50,083 bases of DNA, taken from contig CAMDCE010000036.1 in NCBI GenBank assembly GCA_945889625.1, positions 1 through 50,083 on the forward strand, given 5' to 3'. Source of the DNA: Asaia bogorensis (lineage in GTDB: Bacteria; Pseudomonadota; Alphaproteobacteria; Reyranellales; Reyranellaceae). Shown here piece by piece: positions 35,005 through 44,583 of the stretch. A program made the translations under genes and the position numbers. The first letter of the stretch is position 1; each line of letters opens with the position of its first letter. The notes below the pieces were generated by a model. That model made no database searches. It saw only the letters and a list, made by a program, of their open reading frames with translations, and was not told where the DNA came from.

Positions 35005-35014
35005 GGCCACGAGC

Positions 35015-35563
35015 CTAGAGCGCGAGCAGCGGCACCCACTCGGCAACATCCGCCACGACCACCACTGCACCGCCGTGGGTCGTTGCGCCCAGGCGGCGAC
35101 CGAGCTTGCCGACAAGATTGCGCGCGCGATCGCGCAGTCGGAGAAGGGCGTTGATCGGCGGCGGGAGCGGCCGATACATGATCGCCACCTTGCGGATGTA
35201 GTGCGGCACGTGCCACAGCGCCCGGCTGCTGTGGCGGAAGGTGACCACTTCGCCCGCCCTGATCTGCCAGACCGTCCCATCGATGTCGGTGATGGCCGCC
35301 TCGCCATCAAGGATGTGAGCGACCTCATCGAGATGGTAGTGCCAGTGAAACTTGCCGGCGGTGCAATCCCACAGATCGACCCACGTCATGCCATCGGGGC
35401 TGCGCGACAACGACGCGACCCTGGCCGATGGCGAGCCCTCGAGAATCCAGCCCGGCTCGATCGGTAGGGAATTCATTCGTATGCTGTCGAGGGACGTGCG
35501 TGCGAAGGGAGGGAAGTCCATGATCACTAGGCTGTCACTCGTGGCTCGCGCAAATGTGAGCAT
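35015..35563 (-). CDS. Cupin-domain protein (DUF861 type)
   Basis: The product is a single-domain beta-barrel protein. The cupin motif is W-D-C-T-A-G-K-F-H-W-H-Y-H-L-D-E-V-A-H-I-L-D-G-E-A, with a second G-E-V-V-T-F-R-H-S-S block. The H-W-H-Y-H and E may bind a metal. Relatives are small cupins of unknown function. The ATG at 35563 is preferred because GGGAAG lies 6 bases upstream; later ATGs at 35521 and 35476 have none. It is divergent from the HIT gene across 29 bp and convergent with hisE. Confidence 0.78.
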   Translation of the reverse strand: MLTFARATSDSLVIMDFPPFARTSLDSIRMNSLPIEPGWILEGSPSARVASLSRSPDGMTWVDLWDCTAGKFHWHYHLDEVAHILDGEAAITDIDGTVWQIRAGEVVTFRHSSRALWHVPHYIRKVAIMYRPLPPPINALLRLRDRARNLVGKLGRRLGATTHGGAVVVVADVAEWVPLLAL

Positions 35564-35592
35564 AGCGCTTCCCGTCGTCAAGCGAGTTCCCC

Positions 35593-35937
35593 ATGACTGC
35601 ATATGACCGCAACAATATCTTTGCCCGCATTCTGCGCGGCCAATCGCCGTGCACCAAAGTGTACGAGGACGACTACGCCTTCGCCTTCAACGACATTCAT
35701 CCCCGCGCGCCGGTCCATGTCCTCGTCGTGCCCAAGGGCGAGTACGTCTCGATCGTCGATTTCACCGAAAAGGCACCGGCCGAGGCGATCGTCGGCTTCT
35801 GGCGTGCCGTGGTGAAGATCGCCCGGGAGCTCGGGGTCGAGCACGGCTATCGCGTGGCGTCGAATCATGGCCCCGATGGCGGCCAGCTGGTCTTTCATTT
35901 CCACGTCCACATTGTCGGAGGCAGGTCGCGCGCATGA
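35593..35937 (+). CDS. HIT-family (histidine triad) nucleotide-binding protein
   Basis: The histidine triad H-F-H-V-H-I-V-G (His102, 104, 106) is complete and the N-terminal I-F-A-R-I-L-R-G motif is present. HIT proteins of this branch hydrolyse AMP-linked phosphoramidates. It has 114 residues. Its stop overlaps the ATG of the alpha/beta hydrolase (ATGA). It lies just beyond the his genes, a common neighbour. Confidence 0.93.
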   Translation: MTAYDRNNIFARILRGQSPCTKVYEDDYAFAFNDIHPRAPVHVLVVPKGEYVSIVDFTEKAPAEAIVGFWRAVVKIARELGVEHGYRVASNHGPDGGQLVFHFHVHIVGGRSRA

Positions 35938-36962
35938 TCGGCCGCCGCGTCATGTTGGCCGGCGCGGCGGCCTTGCCTTCGACACTGGCCCCCTCAGGAC
36001 TGGCCCATGCGCAGTACCGCCCGGCAGGCACCAAGCAGCGCGCGGTGCGTTTCGCCGGCAGCGGCGGTGCAACGCTGGCCGGCACCCTGCTGCTGCCGAT
36101 GGCCAGCGAAATCCAGTATGTGCCGGGCGTTGTGCTGATCGCCGGCAGCGGACCGACCGACCGCGACGGCAACAATCCACTGGTGCCGGTGCGCATCGAC
36201 AGCCTGAAGCAGATTGCCGAGACGCTCGTCCGTGCCGGCATCGCCACATTGCGCTACGACAAGCGCGGCATCGGCGCCTCCACGGCAAGCCCGAGCACGC
36301 TGTCGGAACAGGAACGCTTCTTCGCCTGGAACAATTTCGTCGGCGACGTGCAGGCCGCTCACGGCGAATTGCTGAAGCACGACGAAATCAAGGCCTGGGC
36401 CACCGCACTGCTCGGGCACAGCGAGGGCGGATTGCTGGCGCTGGCTGCAGCAATCAGGATAAGCTGGCGCCGCCCGCACGGCATCGTGCTCGCCTCGACG
36501 CCCGGATGGCCACTGGACGAGATCGTGCGGCGTCAGTTGGCGCGCAATGCGCCGGCCCTGGTCGACGCCGCCGATCGCGTGATGACCGCCATTCGCAGCA
36601 CCGGGCGCACACCCTCATCCGGCGTGCCGCGCGAGTTGCAGCCATTGTTCCCGCCTTATATCGGCCCGTTCCTGCAGGGCGCCATGGCGTTCGATCCGGC
36701 CAGGACCCTGGCCGCGATCGACACCGCGTGCCTTCTGCTGCATGGCGGCAGCGACAGCCAGGTCGTGCCGCTGGGCGACATCCAGCCACTGCTCGACGCG
36801 CTTGGCCAACGCAGCGCCGCCGGCGAAGCGCTGGTCGCGCCGGCGGTCAGCCACAATCTCAAAGTGATGTCGGGGCCGGGCGATCCCGGCTTCAGCGGCC
36901 CCCTGGCGCCGGCCATCGCCGACAAGCTTACGAACTGGCTGCGATATTTGCTGACCGCTTGA
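35934..36962 (+). CDS. Exported alpha/beta hydrolase
   Basis: The nucleophile elbow G-H-S-E-G-G has Ser163. The oxyanion region L-I-A-G-S-G-P-T-D-R-D-G-N is of the type seen in dienelactone hydrolase/esterase-like periplasmic proteins. The likely acid and His are in H-G-G-S-D-S-Q-V and A-V-S-H-N-L. The N-terminus M-I-G-R-R-V-M-L-A-G-A-A-A ending A-H-A-Q is a signal peptide with two arginines, possibly Tat. It has 342 residues. It is translationally coupled to the HIT gene by a 4-base overlap. The substrate is unknown. Confidence 0.87.
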   Translation: MIGRRVMLAGAAALPSTLAPSGLAHAQYRPAGTKQRAVRFAGSGGATLAGTLLLPMASEIQYVPGVVLIAGSGPTDRDGNNPLVPVRIDSLKQIAETLVRAGIATLRYDKRGIGASTASPSTLSEQERFFAWNNFVGDVQAAHGELLKHDEIKAWATALLGHSEGGLLALAAAIRISWRRPHGIVLASTPGWPLDEIVRRQLARNAPALVDAADRVMTAIRSTGRTPSSGVPRELQPLFPPYIGPFLQGAMAFDPARTLAAIDTACLLLHGGSDSQVVPLGDIQPLLDALGQRSAAGEALVAPAVSHNLKVMSGPGDPGFSGPLAPAIADKLTNWLRYLLTA

Positions 36963-37011
36963 TCCGACCTGCCGACCGGCCGATCATCGCCGGCAAGAGG
37001 GAGGAAACGAC

Positions 37012-37878
37012 ATGGCGGCCACAGTGCGCCCGCTCAGCGACGCGGTCGGGGCGGATATTTCCGGCGTCGATCTGCGGCGCCTGAGCGATGCCGATTTCGC
37101 GGCCGTCGAGCGCGCCTGGCACCGCCATTCGGTGATCCTGCTGCGCGGCCAGAAGCTTTCCGACGACGATCTCCTTTCCTTCAGCCGCCGCTTCGGCGAG
37201 CTCGACCCGCCGCCCAACCAGGAACGCGGCCGCATCAGCCCGCCCGGCTATCCCGACGTCTATGTCGTGTCCAACGTGCTCGACGACAAAGGCGATCCGA
37301 TCGGCGCGCTGGGCGCCGGCGAAGCGGTCTGGCACACCGACATGAGCTATCTCGACACGCCGCCCGACGCCTCGATGCTCTATGCGCTTGAGATCCCGCC
37401 GAGCGGCGGCAACACCTGGTTCTGCGGCATGCAGGCGGCGTGCGAAGCCTTGCCCGCCGATCTCAAGGCGCGGCTGGCCGGCCGGCGCATCAAGCATGAC
37501 GGCACCTATAATTCCGGCGGCTATCTGCGCAAGGGCGTGACGCCGACCGACGATCCGCTGGCCGCGCCCGGCGCCTGGCATCCGGCGATCCTGCGCCATC
37601 CGGCCAACGGCCGCGCCACGCTCTATTTCGGTCGGCGGCGCAATTCCTATATCGAAGGTCTGTCGCGGCCTGAGTCCGACGCCTTGCTCGACGCCTTGTG
37701 GGAACACGCCACGCAACGCCGCTTTCTCTACGAGCATGTCTGGCGGCTGGGCGATCTGCTGATGTGGGACAACCGCTCGACCATGCACCGGCGCGATCCG
37801 TTCGACGGAAAGGCGCGGCGCATCATGCATCGCACGCAGATCAAGGGCGGCACCAAGCCCGTGGCCTTCGCGGCCTGA
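37012..37878 (+). CDS. TauD/TfdA-family Fe(II)/2-oxoglutarate dioxygenase
   Basis: The metal facial triad is visible: His108 and Asp110 in W-H-T-D-M-S-Y, and the distal His259 in S-T-M-H-R-R-D-P-F. Arg270 is placed to bind 2-oxoglutarate. It is 288 residues. Family members hydroxylate taurine, 2,4-D and other small acids; the substrate here is not known. GGGAGGAA precedes the ATG. It is followed after 22 bp by the FAD-linked oxidase, probably as one unit. Confidence 0.9.
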   Translation: MAATVRPLSDAVGADISGVDLRRLSDADFAAVERAWHRHSVILLRGQKLSDDDLLSFSRRFGELDPPPNQERGRISPPGYPDVYVVSNVLDDKGDPIGALGAGEAVWHTDMSYLDTPPDASMLYALEIPPSGGNTWFCGMQAACEALPADLKARLAGRRIKHDGTYNSGGYLRKGVTPTDDPLAAPGAWHPAILRHPANGRATLYFGRRRNSYIEGLSRPESDALLDALWEHATQRRFLYEHVWRLGDLLMWDNRSTMHRRDPFDGKARRIMHRTQIKGGTKPVAFAA

Positions 37879-37900
37879 ACAGAACAACCCGGAGGGGACC

Positions 37901-39493
37901 ATGAGGCGGCAGAAGAAATTCTATGCTTGGGGCTATGCCGACGAGGACCTGACGGCCGGCGAGATCAAGGCGTATGAGGCCGAGATCGCCCAGCGCTACG
38001 GGCTGAACGGCTTTGACGTGACGCCGCCGCCCAAGGCCGACGAGATCGCCTTGCGCAGCCCGCGGGTCGATGTGCCGGCGGCCCTGCAGTCGATCGTGCG
38101 CACCGATCACCTCACGCGACTGGAGCACAGCTACGGCAAGGCGGGCTTCGACACACTGCGCATGTTCATGCGCTCGGTACCCCATCCGCCCGACGCCGTG
38201 GCCTTTCCCGAAAATGAGCAGGACATCGTGCGCGTGCTCGACTGGTGCGACCGCATCGGTGCGACGGCAATCCCCTATGGCGGCGGCTCATCCGTCGTGA
38301 AGGGCATCGAGCCGCCGGCCGCGTCAGGCAAGGTCGTGACCATCTCGACCCGCCACATGGACAAGGTGCTGGAGGTCGATGCGGTGAGCCAGGCGGCGCG
38401 CATCCAGGGCGGCATCTACGGGCCGGCGATCGAGGACCAGCTGCGGGCCACGCCCTTCACCATGCGCCATTACATGCAGGCCTATCGCTGCTCGACCTTG
38501 GGCGGCTGGATCGCCACACGCTCGGGTGGCCACTACGCCACGCTCTATACCCACATCGACGATTTCGTCGAAAACATGCGGGTGGTGACGCCGGTCGGCA
38601 CTCTGGAGACACGTCGCCTGCCGGGTTCCGGCGCCGGGCCCAGCCCCGACCGCATGTTCATCGGCTCCGAGGGCATCCTGGGCATCATCACGGAAGCCTG
38701 GGTGCGACTGCGCAAAAAGCCCACGTTCCGCGCTTCGGCCAGCGTGCGCTTCAAGGATTTCTACACCGGCGCCGACGCCGTGCGCGACATCACCCAGGCC
38801 GGCCTCTATCCCGCCAACTGCCGCCTCCTGGAAGCGCGCGAGGCGCTGCCCGGCATTCCGTGGAGCAACGAGGAGGCGGTATTGGTGCTGGCCTTCGAAT
38901 CGGCCGACCATCCGCTCGACGCCTGGATGAAGCGCGCGCTCGAGATCTGCGCCGATCATGGCGGCGTGCCGGATCCCAGCGGCGGCGACGACGAGAACGC
39001 CCATCGCTCGGGCGCGGCCGGCGCGTGGCGCAACAAGTTCATCCGCGCGCCGCACTACGGCGAGCATGCCGTGGCGCGGGGCATCCTGTCGTCGACCTTC
39101 GAGACCTCGATGACCTGGGAGCGCATGCGCGACTTCCATCAGAAGGTGACGGCGATCGCCAAGGACACGATCAATCGCGTGACCGGCCGCGACGGCACCG
39201 TCACCTGCCGCTTCACGCACGTCTATCCCGACGGCCCCTGCCTCTATTTCACCTTCGGCGGCCTGATGGACAAACGCATCATGCTCGACCAGTTCATGGA
39301 GGTGCTGAGCACCTGCACGGCGGCGACCGTGGCTGCCGGCGGCACGACCACCCATCACCACGCCGTCGGCCGCTTCCACCGGCCGTTCTACGACAAGCAG
39401 CGGCCCGAGCTGTTCGCCAAGGCGCTACGCGGCGCCAAGCGCGAGCTCGATCCCAAGGGCATGATGAATCCCGGCGTCCTGATCGATCCGTAG
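37901..39493 (+). CDS. FAD-linked oxidase, alkyl-DHAP synthase (AGPS)-like
   Basis: The protein has a vanillyl-alcohol-oxidase-type FAD domain: P-Y-G-G-G-S-S-V-V-K-G-I-E, then S-T-L-G-G-W-I-A-T-R-S-G-G and G-S-E-G-I-L-G-I-I-T-E. It also has the AGPS-type N-terminus (F-Y-A-W-G-Y) and the C-terminal T-T-T-H-H-H-A-V-G-R histidine block used in alkyl-dihydroxyacetone-phosphate synthase. It has 530 residues. In animals this enzyme makes ether lipids; in bacteria the role is unproven and other FAD-linked oxidations are possible. It pairs with the TauD-type gene upstream. Confidence 0.87.
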   Translation: MRRQKKFYAWGYADEDLTAGEIKAYEAEIAQRYGLNGFDVTPPPKADEIALRSPRVDVPAALQSIVRTDHLTRLEHSYGKAGFDTLRMFMRSVPHPPDAVAFPENEQDIVRVLDWCDRIGATAIPYGGGSSVVKGIEPPAASGKVVTISTRHMDKVLEVDAVSQAARIQGGIYGPAIEDQLRATPFTMRHYMQAYRCSTLGGWIATRSGGHYATLYTHIDDFVENMRVVTPVGTLETRRLPGSGAGPSPDRMFIGSEGILGIITEAWVRLRKKPTFRASASVRFKDFYTGADAVRDITQAGLYPANCRLLEAREALPGIPWSNEEAVLVLAFESADHPLDAWMKRALEICADHGGVPDPSGGDDENAHRSGAAGAWRNKFIRAPHYGEHAVARGILSSTFETSMTWERMRDFHQKVTAIAKDTINRVTGRDGTVTCRFTHVYPDGPCLYFTFGGLMDKRIMLDQFMEVLSTCTAATVAAGGTTTHHHAVGRFHRPFYDKQRPELFAKALRGAKRELDPKGMMNPGVLIDP

Positions 39494-39503
39494 TTTCGAT
39501 CCG

Positions 39504-40028
39504 ATGCGCCTCGATCATCGGCAAGCCCTGTCGCGAACCGGCATCCTCGCCGCGCTGGCGGCCTTCGACCCGCATGTCGCCGGCACGCCGCCGCTTGGCA
39601 TCGATCTCGCGACCAGCGACATCGATATCCTCTGCCATGCGCCCGACCCGCTGCACTTCACCGATGTCATGATTGACGCGTTCGCCGACGAGGAAGACTT
39701 CGCCGTGTGGCAATGGATCAGCGGCCGCCGGCCCGTTATCGCCCGCTTCACGGCGCACGGCTGGACGTTCGGGATCTTCGCCGACGCCCCGCCCGTTCGC
39801 GAGCAGGAGGGCTGGCGGCACTATCTCGTCGAGGAGCGGCTGCTGGCACTGGGCGGGGCGGCATTCCGCGCCGCCATCCTGGACGAGCGCCGGCACGGCG
39901 CCAAGACGGAGCCCGCCTTCGCGCGCGCCCTGGGATTGGAAGGCGATGGTTATCGGATCCTGCTCGATCTTCAGCAGCAGACCGATGTCACGCTTGCCGA
40001 CCTGCTGGCGCGGTCCGGCTACGGCTGA
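39504..40028 (+). CDS. DUF4269 protein (nucleotidyltransferase-like fold)
   Basis: The segment G-I-D-L-A-T-S-D-I-D-I-L-C-H-A has the S/T-D-I-D pattern of nucleotidyltransferase folds and matches the DUF4269 family. The rest is F-T-A-H-G-W-T-F-G-I-F-A and a C-terminal helical part. It is 174 residues. Biochemical function is unknown. It follows the FAD gene by 10 bp. Confidence 0.8.
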   Translation: MRLDHRQALSRTGILAALAAFDPHVAGTPPLGIDLATSDIDILCHAPDPLHFTDVMIDAFADEEDFAVWQWISGRRPVIARFTAHGWTFGIFADAPPVREQEGWRHYLVEERLLALGGAAFRAAILDERRHGAKTEPAFARALGLEGDGYRILLDLQQQTDVTLADLLARSGYG

Positions 40029-40085
40029 ACGGCCCCGTGCGACTCGGCCTTTGGACTGCGCATGGCAACCGAGAAGAGTTGAGCG

Positions 40086-41375
40086 TCAGCGCAAGTTGCC
40101 TGTGTGGCCGAGCGAATAGCGGCCCGGCTGGGGCCATACCGTGAGCCCATGCGGCTCGCCGCCGACCTTGATCTTGTCGACGGCGCCTGAACCCGTATCG
40201 ATGCGATAGACGACGTCGTCGAAGCGGCCCGACAGCCAGAGGTATTTGCCATCGGCACTGACATTGCCCATGTCGGGGCTGCCGCCGCCGGGGATCGGCC
40301 AGTTGGCGATCACCTTCTGGCTGGCGAAGTCGAGCACCGAGACACTGCCCTTGCCACCACGGGGGCCGTTCATCTTGTTGGTGCCGCGGTTGGCGACATA
40401 GAGGAGCTTGCCGTCGCGGCTGGGATAAAGCCCATGCGCGCCGACGCCGGTCGGGATGAAGCCGACCTGCTTGAAGGAAGCGCCGTCGACCACATGCACG
40501 CCATCAGCCAGCATGTCGGCCACGTAGAACAGCTTGCCGTCGGGCGAGATGCGGACGTCCTGCGGCATGCCGCGCGACGTGCAGATGACGCCGCCGAGCT
40601 CGGGCTGGTCGAGCACCGTGACCGGCTTCTTGTCAAAGACAGACAGTAACGCCACGACGTCGGGCCGGGCGTAGTAGGGGCTCAACACCATGGTGCTGAC
40701 GACGCTGCGATTCACCAGGTCGATCTTGGTGATGGCGCCGTCGAATTCGCAGGTGAACAGGGCGAAGCTGCCGTCGATCGAGAAGTCGGCGTGGTTGATA
40801 CCGGCGCATTTGGGCGTCGCGATGGAGTACTGCATCTTCATCGTCTGGGGATCGCGGAAGTCGAGGCGCTTCAGCTCTTCCGCCACGATGATCGCCGACT
40901 TGCCGTCGGGCGACCAATAGACGTTGTAGGGATCGTCGACGGGGATCGCCCGTCCCGGCTTGCCGGTCAGGGGATCGATCGGCGTCATGCTGCCGTCGGT
41001 ACGACCCTCGGCGTTGTTGGCGACCCACAGCGTGCGCAGGTCCCACGACGGCACGACGTGCTGCGGATTAATTCCGACCCTGAAAGTGTCGACGACTTGA
41101 AGGGTGTCCTGGTCGATCACCGATACCGTGTTGGAGCGGCGGTTAGGCACGTAGACCCGCGCCAAGTCGGCGGCGACCGTGATGCTTAGCGTCCCGACAA
41201 CGGTCTCGCTGTAGAGATTGGTCGGGTCGATCACGGGCGGCATGCCGGGCACCGTCGCGATGGCCGCGACGGGCTGCGTCTGCGCCGCAGCCCACCAGTG
41301 GGCTGACGCCCACCAGGCGGCCACAGCAACGGCGGCCACCGGGAGGAATGCGATGAGAGTGCGTCCGAGTTTCAT
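40086..41375 (-). CDS. Exported YVTN-type beta-propeller protein
   Basis: One N-terminal membrane/signal segment (residues 5-25) is followed by repeated beta-propeller units with the pattern V-x-V-P-N-R-R-S-N-T-V-S-V-I-D, then L-W-V-A-N-N, L-F-Y-V-A-D, L-L-Y-V-A-N-R and Y-L-W-L-S-G-R. These are cytochrome-d1/YVTN repeats, which bind ligands or partners in the periplasm. It has 429 residues. No haem motif is present. The start ATG lies 4 bases after the creatininase stop, so the two genes form one unit. Confidence 0.85.
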   Translation of the reverse strand: MKLGRTLIAFLPVAAVAVAAWWASAHWWAAAQTQPVAAIATVPGMPPVIDPTNLYSETVVGTLSITVAADLARVYVPNRRSNTVSVIDQDTLQVVDTFRVGINPQHVVPSWDLRTLWVANNAEGRTDGSMTPIDPLTGKPGRAIPVDDPYNVYWSPDGKSAIIVAEELKRLDFRDPQTMKMQYSIATPKCAGINHADFSIDGSFALFTCEFDGAITKIDLVNRSVVSTMVLSPYYARPDVVALLSVFDKKPVTVLDQPELGGVICTSRGMPQDVRISPDGKLFYVADMLADGVHVVDGASFKQVGFIPTGVGAHGLYPSRDGKLLYVANRGTNKMNGPRGGKGSVSVLDFASQKVIANWPIPGGGSPDMGNVSADGKYLWLSGRFDDVVYRIDTGSGAVDKIKVGGEPHGLTVWPQPGRYSLGHTGNLR

Positions 41376-41379
41376 GCGA

Positions 41380-42180
41380 TCAAGGTTGCCCCAAACGAGC
41401 CTTGCGAATGGCAGCAACGGTTTGGCTTACAATAAGCTCCACGCCAAGCTGTCCCAGCGCCGCAGTCGAGGGCCGGGGATCGCCTGATGCACCGCTGGCC
41501 GGGCCTTGCGCCGCGGCGAGCCGATGGACCTGCACCAGGCTGGGATCGACCGCCAGCAGCAGCGAGGTGTCGGCCGTGCCGGCATGGGTGCCGATCTGTG
41601 CCTCGCTGAGCCCCCTGGCGCGCAAAGCCTCCAGGTAGGATGTCTGGGTTGCGCCATAGTATTCGGCGATGAAGTGCGCGCGCACCGGCGTGCCGGTCCA
41701 ATCGCGGTTCAATTGCTGGGCGACCTCCTTCAGCAGTCCCTGATAGTTGCCGGAATCGCCGATCAGCACGATGTGCTTGAATCCGGCCTGCCTGAAGCTG
41801 CGGCCAGCCGCGTCGAGCAGGCTCTTGAAGGCCGAATCGGGAATCGAGATCGTGCCGGGAAAGCGCATATGGCCGCTGGGTGGCGAGATGGTGCCTTCGG
41901 GCACGTAGGCTACCACGGGCGCGACCAGCGTGTCGCCGAGCGCCTGGGCGATCTGCCCCGCGAGCGCCCTCACCCGGACATTGTGCTTGCCCAGCGCCAT
42001 ATGCGGACCATTCTGCTCGGTGCCGCCGACCGGGATGATGATCGTACTCGTGCCGGCCTGCAGCGCGTCCTGCACCTCGGTCCAGGCGAGGTCCTCGAGG
42101 TAGACGCGGCGCGGCACCGTTTGCGCTGCGGCGCCGAGGCAGAAAAGGCAAAGGACGGACAAGACGAACGCGACGCGCAT
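41380..42180 (-). CDS. Exported creatininase-family amidohydrolase
   Basis: The family metal motif G-G-T-E-Q-N-G-P-H-M-A-L-G-K-H-N has Glu55 and His60. Further metal and active-site blocks are V-L-I-G-D-S-G-N-Y and G-T-H-A-G-T-A-D-T-S-L-L. A clear signal peptide (residues 1-20, ending G-A-A-A-Q) exports it, which is unusual since creatinine amidohydrolases are cytosolic. It has 266 residues. AAGGAG precedes the start within CTCCTTGCAAGGAG, a perfect 14-bp dyad. The substrate is probably a cyclic amide but is not known. Confidence 0.87.
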   Translation of the reverse strand: MRVAFVLSVLCLFCLGAAAQTVPRRVYLEDLAWTEVQDALQAGTSTIIIPVGGTEQNGPHMALGKHNVRVRALAGQIAQALGDTLVAPVVAYVPEGTISPPSGHMRFPGTISIPDSAFKSLLDAAGRSFRQAGFKHIVLIGDSGNYQGLLKEVAQQLNRDWTGTPVRAHFIAEYYGATQTSYLEALRARGLSEAQIGTHAGTADTSLLLAVDPSLVQVHRLAAAQGPASGASGDPRPSTAALGQLGVELIVSQTVAAIRKARLGQP

Positions 42181-42272
42181 GGGCGTCTTCTCCTTGCAAG
42201 GAGATCGTGCCGGGAACGAGGCCGGTGGCGTTCTACGTTATCGCGATTACGGACACAATTCTCCCGCGAAGC

Positions 42273-44537
42273 TCACTGGGTCTTGAGATACTCGAGGAGA
42301 TTGTCGCGGTCGGCTCCCTTCAGTTCGGGTCCGATGACGCCTCGCGGGTAATTTTTGTCCTTGAGTTCAGGGCCCTGGAATGAATGACCTCGGTTACTGT
42401 TGCCAACTTCGTTCGTCTTGAACTCGGTCAGGCCAAGAGCACAGGGCGGCACCTCAAGTCTCAACCCGACATTCCTGGGATCAAACTGGCGGCTGCCGAC
42501 GCAGAACGTTTTCGTACGCTCATCTTGCGGGGTCAGCATTTCGCGAAGTGTCGGCACCGACCCGTTGTGCAGATATGGCGCCGTTGCCCAGACTCCGTCG
42601 AGCGGGCGAGCTCGATACTGCGGGATGACCTTGCCGGGCTCCCCGGATAGGTTCAGCGGCTTGCCCGCTGCCGTGAAGGTTTTCGGGTTCACGCAGTTGG
42701 GCCGCGGGCCGCGCATTTCTTCTTCCAGTACTGGATCAGTCGGATTCTCGGCAAACCATTTGTCGATCGTGCGCCCCACCACCGCCATCAATGCTACTCC
42801 AAAGGATGCATTGATCCCTTCCTCGTTCGGCAGACGGCACGCCTCCTGACCAGTCTTGAGCTTGCCATTGAGGTAGTTGACGGGATGGACGCCAAGATTA
42901 GCCGGCAACGTGACCTTGCGCTCGGCAAGGACGCGCGACTGCTGTGGGTCGGTGCCCATGTCGGCGACCGGCTTTTGAACGACATTGAAATAGTTCCGGT
43001 CTCCGAACTTCACCCAGTTGAGTTTGTCCAAGTCGGGCATGTCCTTTTCCAAATCGGGCCGCTGCGTCTCCCAAAAGGAAAGAGCTGGCCAAAGCTTGTC
43101 GAATTCGACATCCCTCACCGGCCCGCGGTGACACTCTACGCAAAATTTTGCGTAGAGCTTCCGACCCTCATCGACTCTTGCGGTATCAATTTTCCAGGCA
43201 GACTCGGGGTCGTCTTTGAAGATGTCCGCGGCGTCGCTCCATTGGGGCGCGGTAAGTCCGTCAAAGCGCCGCGGAGCGAGCGGATCGGTGCCACGGAGCA
43301 TCCTTTCCATCTCGACGATGGAGGCGATCTGCACGGAGGAGCTGAAATAGCGGTTGGCGTCCTTGCCGGTCATGGCGATCTTGGCGCCGACGCCGAGCGA
43401 TTCTCCGGCATTGCGCACGAGCTCGTTGAAGATCGACGCGTCATACTGCGCCCACAAGAATGTCGGCGTGTCCCAAATGGGCGGAAAGCTCACAGGCGCA
43501 TTGACCGGCACGAAGTTGCCCATGACGTGCTCCGGCACTCGCGGCAGCTTATCCAGATTTTGCTTACCGGCGTCTTCCGGCAGAAGATTCTCGAAGAACA
43601 CCTGGTTACCGATGCGATTGAGAGCGTCGAGTCGCCCGAAGCCTTCTTCGACACGAGGGGTACTGCTGATCTGGCCCGACCAAGCCCTCGTGACGGCAAT
43701 CTTGGTGAGTGTCTCCTGCAGCGCCGCTCTTAGCTTGCCCTCGTCCTGCCAAGCGGGATCGCGCTTCGCCACCCGCTCGGCGAAGCGGCCAAAACGCAGG
43801 GGGACCTTCAAGGTGTAGGCAATCGCCTGGGCTATCGCCGGCTCGAGCTTGCTCAAATCCAGCATCGCCGGTCCGCCATCGAAACGGATGCTGACATTCT
43901 TGTATTCCAAATGCCCGGTATGGCAGGCCGCGCATGTGAAGCCGATCTGAGCGGGATACTTCTCGCGGGTCGTCGGATCGATCCCACTGTCCAGTCGGCC
44001 AAAGCCAACCGGCAGACCGTCTCTGTTGTCGGGGAATGTAAAGTTCTGGTAGCGGTCCGCCGCTCCATGAACGTCCGGCAAGCTGTCTTTGCGATAGCCG
44101 AATTTGACGGACTCCTCGTTGTCGAATTTTCCGATCTTGGTCTTCGGGCTCGGGATGAATCCAAAGCGTTGCAAATAGGCGCTGTCGGCAAGGCGTCCGG
44201 GGTCACCAAAGAGTGCCAGTTGGCCGCGCTCGAGCTCCATGAACCAATCGTAAGGGACGGGAAGAGTCGATGTTCCCTGCGAAGTATGATGAAACCAGAA
44301 GCGATCGCGATTCGACCAGGACTGGTTCAGCCAATGGGCCGCTTTGGGCTCGGTCGCTGCCGGCAGCGGGTCCGGTATGAACAGCGTCACCAAGCCGGCT
44401 CCCTCGCCCACCAGCTCCGCCAGCGCTTTGACCTTTTGCGGGGCGTACTGGACCATCACGAGCGCGATCGCCCCTAGTCCGACAATGACTGCGACACTCC
44501 CAAGCAGCCAACGCCAAAGCCTGCTCAAAGCCCTCAT
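42273..44537 (-). CDS. Di-heme c-type cytochrome (peroxidase/RoxA-like)
   Basis: The 754-residue protein has an N-terminal membrane anchor (residues 10-30) and two haem motifs: C-A-A-C-H at 202-206 and C-V-E-C-H at 466-470. The C-terminal A-R-P-L-D-G-V-W-A-T-A-P-Y-L-H-N-G-S-V-P-T-L is the hallmark of the di-heme peroxidase-like family. RoxA-type rubber oxygenases also belong to this family and have similar length, so an oxygenase role is possible. Periplasmic, membrane-anchored. It follows the mono-heme gene by 46 bp. Confidence 0.87.
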   Translation of the reverse strand: MRALSRLWRWLLGSVAVIVGLGAIALVMVQYAPQKVKALAELVGEGAGLVTLFIPDPLPAATEPKAAHWLNQSWSNRDRFWFHHTSQGTSTLPVPYDWFMELERGQLALFGDPGRLADSAYLQRFGFIPSPKTKIGKFDNEESVKFGYRKDSLPDVHGAADRYQNFTFPDNRDGLPVGFGRLDSGIDPTTREKYPAQIGFTCAACHTGHLEYKNVSIRFDGGPAMLDLSKLEPAIAQAIAYTLKVPLRFGRFAERVAKRDPAWQDEGKLRAALQETLTKIAVTRAWSGQISSTPRVEEGFGRLDALNRIGNQVFFENLLPEDAGKQNLDKLPRVPEHVMGNFVPVNAPVSFPPIWDTPTFLWAQYDASIFNELVRNAGESLGVGAKIAMTGKDANRYFSSSVQIASIVEMERMLRGTDPLAPRRFDGLTAPQWSDAADIFKDDPESAWKIDTARVDEGRKLYAKFCVECHRGPVRDVEFDKLWPALSFWETQRPDLEKDMPDLDKLNWVKFGDRNYFNVVQKPVADMGTDPQQSRVLAERKVTLPANLGVHPVNYLNGKLKTGQEACRLPNEEGINASFGVALMAVVGRTIDKWFAENPTDPVLEEEMRGPRPNCVNPKTFTAAGKPLNLSGEPGKVIPQYRARPLDGVWATAPYLHNGSVPTLREMLTPQDERTKTFCVGSRQFDPRNVGLRLEVPPCALGLTEFKTNEVGNSNRGHSFQGPELKDKNYPRGVIGPELKGADRDNLLEYLKTQ

Positions 44538-44583
44538 GCCAATCCCCCCGAATTGACGGTACCCTATTGGATACTCGCGACGT

